Source: JSC-12 sp033764965 (GTDB taxonomy: Bacteria > Cyanobacteriota > Cyanobacteriia > Leptolyngbyales > Leptolyngbyaceae). From it: a stretch of DNA of 64,000 nt. Below, in pieces: positions 25,217-32,657 of the stretch (the first letter of the stretch is position 1; the number at the start of each line of letters is the position of its first letter). Position numbers and translations under genes: made by a program. Location of the stretch: positions 17,540-81,539 of the forward strand of contig JANRIN010000030.1 of assembly GCA_033764965.1 (NCBI GenBank). Direction: 5' to 3'. The notes below the pieces were generated by a model, which did not search any database, was not told where the DNA came from, and saw only the letters and a list, made by a program, of their open reading frames with translations.

Positions 25217-25246
25217 CCTGATTACACTGAGCCTTGTTACACTGAG
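25217..25246. repeat. Direct 15-base tandem duplication (CCTNNTTACACTGAG)
   Basis: Two adjacent 15-base copies, CCTGATTACACTGAG and CCTTGTTACACTGAG. They share the TTACACT word with the tandem repeat at 25041-25089. Confidence 0.75.
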
Positions 25247-25309
25247 CATCGTCAACCATGTAGGACATTAAGGGTTATTCTGTGCTTAAAGTATTTTCCT
25301 GGAGGGTTG

Positions 25310-26386
25310 GTGTCTAATTCCAAGCTCCCCTTTTCACTACAACACCGAGGATCTCCTCTAGCATCTCCCAAGCGCCAGGTGAACGATTTAGCGAACATTG
25401 ACTTATCGGCAACTCTTTATAGCGGAAATTTTTCTAGCGCTTTAGCCGTTCATGATTGGCATTCTTTTCAACCGGCTGAACTCAAGATTTTTCAGCTTAA
25501 TGTTGGCAAGTTATGCAATATGACGTGTCGCCATTGTCATGTGGATGCCGGACCCGATCGCCGTGAAATTATGGATCGTGCCACGATTGATGCCTGTCTT
25601 CAGGCATTGGATCAAACTAGCGCCCACACGGTTGACATTACGGGAGGCGCACCAGAACTCAACCCCCATTTCCGTTACTTAATCGATCAATGTGCTGCCC
25701 GCAACAAACACATCATCGATCGCTGCAATCTCACAGTGTTGCTGCTACCCACAATGGAGGATTTACCCGAATGGTTCGCAGAACGAAGCGTGGAAGTTGT
25801 TTGTTCCCTGCCCCACTATCGTCAGCGCAACACCGATGCTCAACGGGGCAGCGGCACTTACGAAAAATCCATCGCAGCCTTACGCCGATTGAATGCCGCA
25901 GGCTACGGCAAAGGCGATCCTCAACGCCAACTGACGCTAATGAGTAACCCAGTGGGGGCGTTCTTGTCGAGCGGGCAAACTGCCCTGGAGCATGAATGGA
26001 AAACGGGTTTGTTCAAGCATCATGGCATTACCTTCGATCGCTTAATTACGCTCAACAATATGCCGATTTCCCGCTACCTGGAGTGGCTGGAGGAGTCGGG
26101 CAACTTGCAACGCTATATGGAATTGCTGGTCAACTCGTTCAATCCGGGGACGATCGCGGGCTTGATGTGTCGCAATACCCTATCGATTTCCTGGGATGGG
26201 CGATTGTTCGATTGTGACTTTAACCAGATGCTAGATCTGGAGTGTCAGCCCACCCGCGATCGCCCCATGACCATTCACGATTTCAACCTGCCTGCGTTGC
26301 AACAACGAGAAATTGTCACAGGTCGCCATTGCTTTGGCTGTACCGCTGGCGCGGGAAGTTCTTGTGGCGGGGCGATCGAGAGCTAA
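25310..26386 (+). CDS. arsS: Arsenosugar biosynthesis-type radical SAM protein (ArsS-like, DUF3641 C-terminus)
   Basis: 358 aa from the GTG at 25310, which has GGAGGG just upstream. The radical SAM cluster motif is CNMTCRHC (C-x3-C-x2-C), followed by TGGAPELNPHF. The C-terminal DUF3641 part includes NPGTIAGLMCRNTLSISWDGRLFDCDFNQ in order and ends in the Cys-rich GRHCFGCTAGAGSSCGG. Family members attach a 5'-deoxyadenosyl group in arsenosugar formation, downstream of ArsM. No arsM or other ars gene is nearby, so the arsenic role rests on family membership alone. The perfect CRP-type site upstream suggests cAMP control. Confidence 0.85.
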   Translation: MSNSKLPFSLQHRGSPLASPKRQVNDLANIDLSATLYSGNFSSALAVHDWHSFQPAELKIFQLNVGKLCNMTCRHCHVDAGPDRREIMDRATIDACLQALDQTSAHTVDITGGAPELNPHFRYLIDQCAARNKHIIDRCNLTVLLLPTMEDLPEWFAERSVEVVCSLPHYRQRNTDAQRGSGTYEKSIAALRRLNAAGYGKGDPQRQLTLMSNPVGAFLSSGQTALEHEWKTGLFKHHGITFDRLITLNNMPISRYLEWLEESGNLQRYMELLVNSFNPGTIAGLMCRNTLSISWDGRLFDCDFNQMLDLECQPTRDRPMTIHDFNLPALQQREIVTGRHCFGCTAGAGSSCGGAIES

Positions 26387-26408
26387 TTTCGAGGTTTTAG
26401 GCAATTTT

Positions 26409-27155
26409 TTAGCAAAATAAATTTGTGTCTAACCCACCATGCCAGCGGGTTGGAAGCGTTGTACCGTAGGCTTGTTGCAGGTTTTCGGGAGTCATTACCT
26501 GGTAAGGCGCACCGTCGGCAATCAGACGTTGGTTCAAAAGCAACAGGCGATCGAGCTTGTGTAGAGCCTCGCCCCAATCATGGCTACTGATTAGCAGAAT
26601 TTTCCCAGCACGGCGCAACTCATCAAACACCCGCAGCATAATCGCCTCCGTTTTCCCATCCACCCCTGTAAAGGGTTCATCAAAGAAAAACAAATCTGCC
26701 TGTTGTGCCAGGGCACGTGCCAGAAATACCCGTTGTTGCTGCCCTCCAGACAAGTCCCCAATCCGACGATCGCGCAAATCCAGCATCTCAACCTGTTCCA
26801 AGGCGGCTTTTGCCAGCTCTTTCGCCCGCTTTCCGGGACTACGAAACCAGCCCAGGTGCCGAGTCCGCGCCATCATCACCACATTCCACACCGTAATCGG
26901 GAAATCCCAGTCAATCAGCGATCGCTGCGGCACATAAGCCACCCGCTCCAACTGTTGATGGAGTGGGCAGGTGCAGTACCTCACCACACCTCGATCTTTG
27001 GGAACTAAGCCCAGCATCGCCTTGAACATAGTGCTTTTGCCTGCCCCATTGGGACCAATTACGCCAACCAGTTGCCCCGGCTCAATTTGAAAACTCACCG
27101 AGTTTAAACCTTGAATGCCGCGATAATTGACAGCCAGTTGGTGAACTTCTAACAT
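26409..27155 (-). CDS. Zinc/manganese-type ABC transporter ATP-binding protein
   Basis: 248 aa from the ATG at 27155; a GTG two codons earlier is possible. All ABC motifs are present: Walker A GPNGAGKST, Q-loop YVPQRS, signature LSGGQQQR, Walker B LFFFDEP and the switch His in SSHDW. The sequence resembles ZnuC/MntA-type metal importers. It is divergent from the metal-binding lipoprotein gene, and a 27-bp palindrome lies between them. No permease gene is adjacent, so the transporter is incomplete here. The membrane subunit must be elsewhere or the neighbourhood has been rearranged. Confidence 0.88.
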   Translation of the reverse strand: MLEVHQLAVNYRGIQGLNSVSFQIEPGQLVGVIGPNGAGKSTMFKAMLGLVPKDRGVVRYCTCPLHQQLERVAYVPQRSLIDWDFPITVWNVVMMARTRHLGWFRSPGKRAKELAKAALEQVEMLDLRDRRIGDLSGGQQQRVFLARALAQQADLFFFDEPFTGVDGKTEAIMLRVFDELRRAGKILLISSHDWGEALHKLDRLLLLNQRLIADGAPYQVMTPENLQQAYGTTLPTRWHGGLDTNLFC

Positions 27156-27161
27156 GAACAC

Positions 27162-27188
27162 TTAAAATGAGAACGATACTCATTTTAA
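27162..27188. promoter_or_regulatory. Palindromic operator, Zur/Fur-like
   Basis: TTAAAATGAG and CTCATTTTAA are perfect 10-base arms around a 7-base centre (AACGATA). The palindrome lies in the 73-bp divergent promoter of the metal ABC ATPase and metal-binding lipoprotein genes. Position and AT-rich symmetry fit a Zur or Fur-family repressor; the exact regulator is inferred. Confidence 0.6.
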
Positions 27189-27228
27189 TCCAGCCTTTAT
27201 ACTTGCGGCAAAATTTCCAGAAAATATT

Positions 27229-28341
27229 ATGCCTTTCATTTTGCGTCATGCTTTACGAACAGCCACGCTTGGATTAGCGCTTGGGCTAATGGCAAGTTGC
27301 TCGGCACCAACCACCACTACTCAAGAAACCCCAACGAATGCGACCAGTCCAGTTGTGGCTACCGATGCACCCAAAGTGGTGGCGACAACAACCGTTTTGT
27401 GTGACATGGTGCGGCAAATTGCCCAAGAAACCGTCAACTTGACTTGTTTACTCAAACCTGGAGTTGACGGTCATGTGTATCAGCCGGTGCCAGAAGACCG
27501 AAAGGCGATCGAAAACGCCCAACTCATTCTCTACTCAGGTTACGACTTTGAACCTGGACTGATTAAGCTGATCCAATCCACCTCCAATCCCGCACCCAAA
27601 ATTGCTGTAGCAGAACAAGCCGTTCCACAACCGTTGATGGGGCACGAACATGGGGATGCCCACCCAGAGGAAGCCCATGCAGAAGCTGATCATGATCATG
27701 ATCATGATCATGCTGCCGAAAAGGAAGCCCAGAGTGGTGGCAAATCGGCAGAAGGAGCAGATACACCCGATCCCCACGTTTGGCAAAACGCGGCAAATGG
27801 AGCAAAAATGGCTGGCGTGGTGCAAGCGGCACTGATTAAACTGGCACCGGAAAACAAAGAGCGGTATAACACGAATGGAGCCGCCTTAGCCGCAGAGTTG
27901 GAGGCAATTCACGCCTGGATTAAGTCTCAAATTGCCACAATTCCGACTACGGCACGCAAAATTGTCACGACTCACGATGCCATGAAGTATTACGCGGCAG
28001 CTTACAACATTCCTGTGGAGGGTGCTCTGCAAGGCATCAGTACCAATGAGAAACCCACGGCAACTCAGGTTAAAGCGTTGGTGGATGAGGTGAATGCCTC
28101 CAGGGTGCCCACCATTTTTGCTGAGGTTGTGGTCAACCCCAAATTAATCGAGGCAGTGGCACGAGATGCCAGGGTGAAAGTTGCCGATCGCGAATTGTAC
28201 TCCGACAGTCTGGGGGAACCCGGTAGCGAGGGTGAGACTTACCCTAAAATGCTGATTGCCAACACCCGCACGATCGTCGAAGGCTTAAACGGTCGCTACC
28301 TTGCATTTCAATCTAAGCAGGGTAAGGATCAATCTCTGTGA
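27229..28341 (+). CDS. znuA: Zinc ABC transporter substrate-binding lipoprotein (ZnuA-like)
   Basis: 370 aa. A signal peptide with lipobox (LGLMASC, Cys near residue 24) is followed by a cluster A-I metal-binding fold. A His/Asp-rich loop near residues 141-165 (GHEHGDAHPEEAHAEADHDHD and on) is typical of zinc rather than manganese binding proteins. Likely metal ligands are the His in GVDGHVYQP, the His in DPHVWQN and the His in TTHDAMKYY. The loop is encoded by a run of CATGATCATGAT. Periplasmic, membrane-anchored; partner of the divergent ATPase under the shared palindrome. Confidence 0.88.
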   Translation: MPFILRHALRTATLGLALGLMASCSAPTTTTQETPTNATSPVVATDAPKVVATTTVLCDMVRQIAQETVNLTCLLKPGVDGHVYQPVPEDRKAIENAQLILYSGYDFEPGLIKLIQSTSNPAPKIAVAEQAVPQPLMGHEHGDAHPEEAHAEADHDHDHDHAAEKEAQSGGKSAEGADTPDPHVWQNAANGAKMAGVVQAALIKLAPENKERYNTNGAALAAELEAIHAWIKSQIATIPTTARKIVTTHDAMKYYAAAYNIPVEGALQGISTNEKPTATQVKALVDEVNASRVPTIFAEVVVNPKLIEAVARDARVKVADRELYSDSLGEPGSEGETYPKMLIANTRTIVEGLNGRYLAFQSKQGKDQSL

Positions 28342-28420
28342 TAAGTGATGTACATTCATCGTCAATACTCCCGCTTTAAGCTTTAATCTGAATATTGTGG
28401 CACTGCTGGGAGCAAGCGTA

Positions 28421-29095
28421 ATGAGTACTGCTCAATCGATCGTCGATCGTAATTACAACCTGGATATTGGCGAGTACTTTAATCGTGGCTGGGAGCTATT
28501 CAAGCAATACGCTTTGCCATTTGTTGGTTTTCTTCTCCTAGTCTTGATCATTGGTGGGGTGTTGTCCAGACTCCCCTATCCCCTGGGACTGAATGAGGAT
28601 AGACAAGGTGGAATTGTCAACAGTATCATCTCACCGATTTTGACAGCAGGTTTTTACATTGTGGCGTTTAAGCTGGCTAAAGGACAGTCAGCCAGCTTTG
28701 GTGATTTTTTTAGAGGCTTCAATAACTTTCTGCCAATCTTCTTGGTTAATTTGGTTGGTAGTCTTTTAATCGCATTGGGACTTATTCTACTCATCATTCC
28801 TGGCATCTACTTAGCCGTTGCGTATTTCTTTGCGACTACTTTGGTGATCGAAAAGCGCTTTGATTTTTGGACAGCCTTAGAAACAAGTCGTAAGTTAGTG
28901 ACAAAACGTTGGTTTTCCTTCTTAGGATTTGGTCTTTTACTGTTTCTACTGAATCTAGGTGGAGCTTTGCTATTTGTCGTTGGGTTACTCATCACGGTTC
29001 CTTTAACCTTTTGCATCATTGTGGCTGCCTACGAAGATATCATCGGTTTGAACGGATCCCAAGTGGATGCGCCTATCCTAGATGAAGGAGTTTAG
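28421..29095 (+). CDS. Multi-pass membrane protein, DUF975/GDPD-membrane-domain-like
   Basis: 224 aa from the ATG at 28421 (MSTAQSIVDRNYNLDIGEYFNRGW); a GTG eight codons upstream is possible. Five to six membrane helices follow, and the pattern GEYFNRGWELFKQYALPFVGF resembles the membrane domain found in DUF975 and glycerophosphodiester phosphodiesterase-associated proteins. The segment FWTALETSRKLVTKRWFSFLGF is a conserved cytoplasmic loop in such proteins. No function is known. It sits between the zinc-binding lipoprotein and an oxidoreductase gene on the same strand but is not a ZnuB-type permease. Confidence 0.65.
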   Translation: MSTAQSIVDRNYNLDIGEYFNRGWELFKQYALPFVGFLLLVLIIGGVLSRLPYPLGLNEDRQGGIVNSIISPILTAGFYIVAFKLAKGQSASFGDFFRGFNNFLPIFLVNLVGSLLIALGLILLIIPGIYLAVAYFFATTLVIEKRFDFWTALETSRKLVTKRWFSFLGFGLLLFLLNLGGALLFVVGLLITVPLTFCIIVAAYEDIIGLNGSQVDAPILDEGV

Positions 29096-29116
29096 CTATC
29101 AACGATCGCCCCCCTT

Positions 29117-30667
29117 ATGACAGATGTAGTAATCATTGGTAGTGGTATTGGAGGCTTGAGCTGTGCTGCTCTACTAGCCCGCTACGGCTATCGAGTCATT
29201 GTTTGCGAGAGCCATTCCATCCCCGGTGGCGCTGCCCATGCCTTCGAGCGCAATGGGTTTATGTTCGATTCAGGTCCTTCTCTTTATTCGGGCATGTCCT
29301 ACAGCCCCTCGCCCAACCCGCTACGGCAAGTCCTGGATGCGATCGATGAAGATGTGACCTGGGTGAAGTACGACAGTTGGGGTTGTTGTCTACCGGAAGG
29401 CAACTTCAAAGCAGTGATTGGAGCCGAGCCATTCTGTGAGGTATTGGAACGGCTGCGGGGTCAGGCGGCGGTGGCGGAGTGGCGCAATTTGCAACGGGTG
29501 ATGGAGCCGTATGCTAAGGCGGTATTTGCTTTGCCAACCGCTGCCGCTCGGCTCGATTGGGGGGCGATCGTGTCAATGGGGCAATTTTTGCCCGCGTTTC
29601 TCCCCCATGCCATCAATGTTTTGAAGCTCACAGGCGCATTTAGCCAGATTATGGATGAAACCATTGCTGATCCCTTCATTCGCAATTGGCTAAATATGTT
29701 GTGCTTCCTGCTGTCGGGATTACCTGCAGATGGCACCAATGCGGCTGAGATGGCGTTTATGTTTGCTGATTGGTATCGTCCTGATGTGCAATTGGACTAT
29801 CCCGTTGGGGGCAGCGGAGCGTTAGTGCAGGCATTGGTGCGTGGCTTGCGAAAGCATGGGGGCGAACTACGGCTCAATGCCCATGTGGAGCAGGTGTTGG
29901 TTGAGAACGATCGCGCGGTAGGGGTGCGGCTCCGGAGCGGCGAGCGGCTATCGGCAAAAGTGGCAGTAGTGTCGAATGCCTCGGTTTGGGATACGCTCAA
30001 GTTTTTGCCCCAGGATGCCTTACCCAAAGCCTTCATGCAGGAACGGCAAGCCACGCCAGAATGCGACAGTTTTATGCACTTGCATTTGGGGATTGATGCC
30101 ACGGGTCTTCCGGCTGATCTAGAATGCCACTCGATCGTCGTCAATGATTGGGAAAAGGGCATCACTAGCCCCTTGAATCTGATTGTGATGTCGATTCCAT
30201 CGGTGTTAGATCCCACGCTTGCACCTGCCGGAAAGCACGTTGTTCACGTTTACACGCCCGGTAACGAACCCTATCAGCTATGGCAGGGACTCGATCGTCG
30301 CAGTGAAGCTTATAGCCAACTCAAAGCACAACGGGCAGAAGCCCTGTGGCAAGCGCTAGAACGGGTGATTCCAGACGTGCGATCGCGCTGTGAAGTGACG
30401 CTTGTGGGCACCCCGCTCACCCACGAGCGCTTTCTCCGACGGCATCATGGCTCCTACGGTCCAGCACTTCGAGCAGGCGAAAGTGTCTTCCCCAACCCCA
30501 AAACACCCTTACCAGGATTGCTGTGCTGTGGTGATTCTACGTTCCCTGGCATTGGTCTGCCTGCCGTCGCTGCCAGCGGCATGATCACGGCGAATACCCT
30601 GGCATCCTTACCCCAACACTTAGCCCTGCTCAACACCATCCGTCAGGGCAAAGGACAAAAAGATTAA
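29117..30667 (+). CDS. FAD-dependent oxidoreductase of the phytoene desaturase / carotenoid isomerase family
   Basis: 516 aa. The N-terminal dinucleotide-binding motif VVIIGSGIGGLSCAALLARYG and the CrtI-type block ESHSIPGGAAHAFERNGFMFDSGPS (in order) are clear. The C-terminal FAD-binding end is GLLCCGDSTFPGIGLPAVAASG. The sequence is nearer to the CrtISO-like and plant phytoene-dehydrogenase-related group than to CrtH proper, judged by eye. The substrate could be a carotenoid or another polyene. It begins 21 bp after the membrane protein gene. Confidence 0.82.
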   Translation: MTDVVIIGSGIGGLSCAALLARYGYRVIVCESHSIPGGAAHAFERNGFMFDSGPSLYSGMSYSPSPNPLRQVLDAIDEDVTWVKYDSWGCCLPEGNFKAVIGAEPFCEVLERLRGQAAVAEWRNLQRVMEPYAKAVFALPTAAARLDWGAIVSMGQFLPAFLPHAINVLKLTGAFSQIMDETIADPFIRNWLNMLCFLLSGLPADGTNAAEMAFMFADWYRPDVQLDYPVGGSGALVQALVRGLRKHGGELRLNAHVEQVLVENDRAVGVRLRSGERLSAKVAVVSNASVWDTLKFLPQDALPKAFMQERQATPECDSFMHLHLGIDATGLPADLECHSIVVNDWEKGITSPLNLIVMSIPSVLDPTLAPAGKHVVHVYTPGNEPYQLWQGLDRRSEAYSQLKAQRAEALWQALERVIPDVRSRCEVTLVGTPLTHERFLRRHHGSYGPALRAGESVFPNPKTPLPGLLCCGDSTFPGIGLPAVAASGMITANTLASLPQHLALLNTIRQGKGQKD

Positions 30668-30739
30668 CACTTGTCTTGATGTGGTTTCGAGACGAGAATT
30701 ACCTCGTTAAACTAGAAAAATCAGCTTTAGGTCTGCACC

Positions 30740-31654
30740 ATGAGTCAGCGTTCCTATCCAGTTCGACAAATGGAGCCACCCCTGCCGCCCAGGGAAACGT
30801 TACCGACCATGTATGATTTGCCTAGTGAGCATGCTGGGGACGCTGGCTTGCCTGACGAATTTCACGATTTACAACCACAACTGCTCAGTGCAACGTTGCG
30901 ACTGAGTACTTGTGCCAAAGATCAACTCTTTACGGGAACCGATCTCAACCTCTATTACGATGTTCGCCATCCTCAATGGTTTAAGCGACCAGACTGGTTT
31001 TTAGTGGTGGGCGTGTCCCGACTTTATGATGGAACGGATCTGCGATCGAGCTATGTGATTTGGCAAGAAGGGGTCGATCCGTTTGTGGTGGTAGAGCTGT
31101 TATCGCCTGGAACTGAAAAGGAAGATTTAGGCGAATATGCAGATGCAGCAGACAGGGGTTTAGAAGCCAACCTCACTGAATCGGAGTATTCAATAGAATC
31201 CTTGCCAGGAACCGGGAATGGGCAATCTTCTAGAGACCTTCCGCCCCGCAAATGGGAGGTCTACGAACAAATTCTGCGAGTACCCTACTATGTCGTATTC
31301 AGCCGTCATACAAACCATCTGCGATTTTTCCAACTCACGGGAGGACGCTATCAAGAGCAGCCATTAGACCCAAGCCAACCTCGAATTTGGCTTCCTGAGT
31401 TAAACGTGGGTTTAGGGTTATGGCAAGGAGAGTTTGAGGGGGTCGATCGGCAATGGTTACGCTGGTACGACGATCGAGGAATCTGGATTCCGACTGATGC
31501 CGAACGAGCAACCCAGGCAGAAGCCCAACTTCGACAAGTGGCACTCAATCTGGTGCAGCAGGGGATGACGATCGAGCAAGTCGCGCAATTGACCGGACTA
31601 TCCCTAGACCAAATTCAGCAGGCAGTAAATCTTACTGATCAACCTGCAACCTGA
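30740..31654 (+). CDS. Uma2 family (DUF820) restriction-endonuclease-like protein
   Basis: 304 aa. A PD-(D/E)XK-type fold is indicated by RPDWFLVVGVSRL, the core VVELLSPGTEKEDLGEY, and KWEVYEQILRVPYYVVF. An extra loop of about 30 residues sits between the core strands (residues 140-170), longer than usual. The C-terminal 50 residues are helical and end in an HTH-like motif (GMTIEQVAQLTGLSLDQIQQA), often appended to Uma2 proteins. Uma2 genes are highly multiplied in cyanobacteria and their function is unknown. Confidence 0.85.
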   Translation: MSQRSYPVRQMEPPLPPRETLPTMYDLPSEHAGDAGLPDEFHDLQPQLLSATLRLSTCAKDQLFTGTDLNLYYDVRHPQWFKRPDWFLVVGVSRLYDGTDLRSSYVIWQEGVDPFVVVELLSPGTEKEDLGEYADAADRGLEANLTESEYSIESLPGTGNGQSSRDLPPRKWEVYEQILRVPYYVVFSRHTNHLRFFQLTGGRYQEQPLDPSQPRIWLPELNVGLGLWQGEFEGVDRQWLRWYDDRGIWIPTDAERATQAEAQLRQVALNLVQQGMTIEQVAQLTGLSLDQIQQAVNLTDQPAT

Positions 31655-31703
31655 GCAGCGCAAGGATTTCTCGTAGAACAGATTCAAACACTAAACAAAA
31701 CCT

Positions 31704-32444
31704 ATGAGTTCAACATTTCGCATTGCCACTTGGAATCTGGAACGTCCCAAGCAAAACGGGTGGACGAAGAATCAACGCCGCCTTGACAAAATCCGCGAGA
31801 TTAATGCAGATGTGTGGGTGCTGACTGAAACGCACGAAGTGATTGACCTCAAAAACTCCTACGAATCTATTCCGTCTACTCCGATCGAGAACTACCATAA
31901 GCCTGGGGAAAATCTCACCACCATTTGGACTCGTTGGACAGTACTAAATCGGCTTCAAACCTTTGATCCAAACTTTGCTGTGTGCGCTGAGATTGATTCT
32001 CCCTTGGGAGCCATGATGATTTACGGCACTGTGATTCCTTACGCCAATGACAAAGGCATCAGTGGCACTGCCAAGCGATGGGAAGAACAGCGTCGATCGA
32101 TTCAACAGCATCATGCGGACTGGTTGCGAATTCAGAAGCAATTTCCTAACCATTGGATGTGTATTGCAGGTGATTTCAATCAAAGCCGCGACAAATCAGG
32201 ATGGTATGAAGATCAACAATCTGTTGATCTGATGACTGCCGCACTACAAGATTTATCAATGGTTTGCGTGAGTGAGGAGAAGTTTCAAGGACTTTCGCGA
32301 TCGACGATTGATCACATTTGTTTATCCCAAGACTCAAACTGTCATCGACTAGATGTAAAAGCTTGGGAGGGAACCACTCCAGAGGGCAAAAAAATGAGTG
32401 ATCATAATGGTGTATGGGTTGATTTAGGTTGTATCGAGTATTAG
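31704..32444 (+). CDS. Endonuclease/exonuclease/phosphatase family protein
   Basis: 246 aa with the EEP fold. Motifs include FRIATWNLERPKQNGW near the N-terminus, DVWVLTETHE (metal-binding Glu), CIAGDFNQSRD and the C-terminal SDHNGVWVDL. No signal peptide or membrane segment, so probably cytoplasmic. The substrate, nucleic acid or phosphoester, is not predictable. It lies 49 bp after the Uma2 gene on the same strand. Confidence 0.83.
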   Translation: MSSTFRIATWNLERPKQNGWTKNQRRLDKIREINADVWVLTETHEVIDLKNSYESIPSTPIENYHKPGENLTTIWTRWTVLNRLQTFDPNFAVCAEIDSPLGAMMIYGTVIPYANDKGISGTAKRWEEQRRSIQQHHADWLRIQKQFPNHWMCIAGDFNQSRDKSGWYEDQQSVDLMTAALQDLSMVCVSEEKFQGLSRSTIDHICLSQDSNCHRLDVKAWEGTTPEGKKMSDHNGVWVDLGCIEY

Positions 32445-32476
32445 CGCATTAGCAAAACCCCAAAAAATCCCACATC

Positions 32477-32617
32477 ATGACTTCCATCCAGCAAAAGTTA
32501 GAGATTTATCGCCGAGATGCAGGGGTACTCAAACTTGCCTCTACTTTGTATGCAAATGACGCGCTGACCAGCCCCAACTTGCCAGGATTAAGCGCGATCA
32601 TGAGTCAATTTTTCTAG
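32477..32617 (+). pseudogene. Remnant resembling the C-terminus of a Uma2 family gene
   Basis: 46-codon frame. The pattern QQKLEIYRRDAG and then ALTSPNLPGLSAIMSQFF matches the closing strand of Uma2 proteins (V-x-Y-R ... LTSP-x-LPG-x-x-x-x-x-x-LF). The catalytic core is missing. It lies downstream of two intact genes, one of them Uma2. It is either a decayed duplicate or a genuine micro-protein; the first is more likely. Confidence 0.4.
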
Positions 32618-32657
32618 TTGTGATCTTGGGTTGAATAAGATCGAATCGGTCAAATCT

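Larger units (their letters stand above)
24994..25309. other. Divergent spacer with tandem 15-mers and CRP-type site
   Basis: No gene. Contents are a tandem repeat at 25041-25089, a perfect TGTGA-N6-TCACA at 25165-25180, and a second 15-base tandem duplication at 25217-25246. All three features are described in their own entries. Confidence 0.7.

Noticed and set aside
27670..27715. CATGATCATGAT run considered as an independent repeat element
   Set aside because: It lies in frame in the metal-binding lipoprotein gene and encodes the His/Asp metal loop, so it is explained by function.
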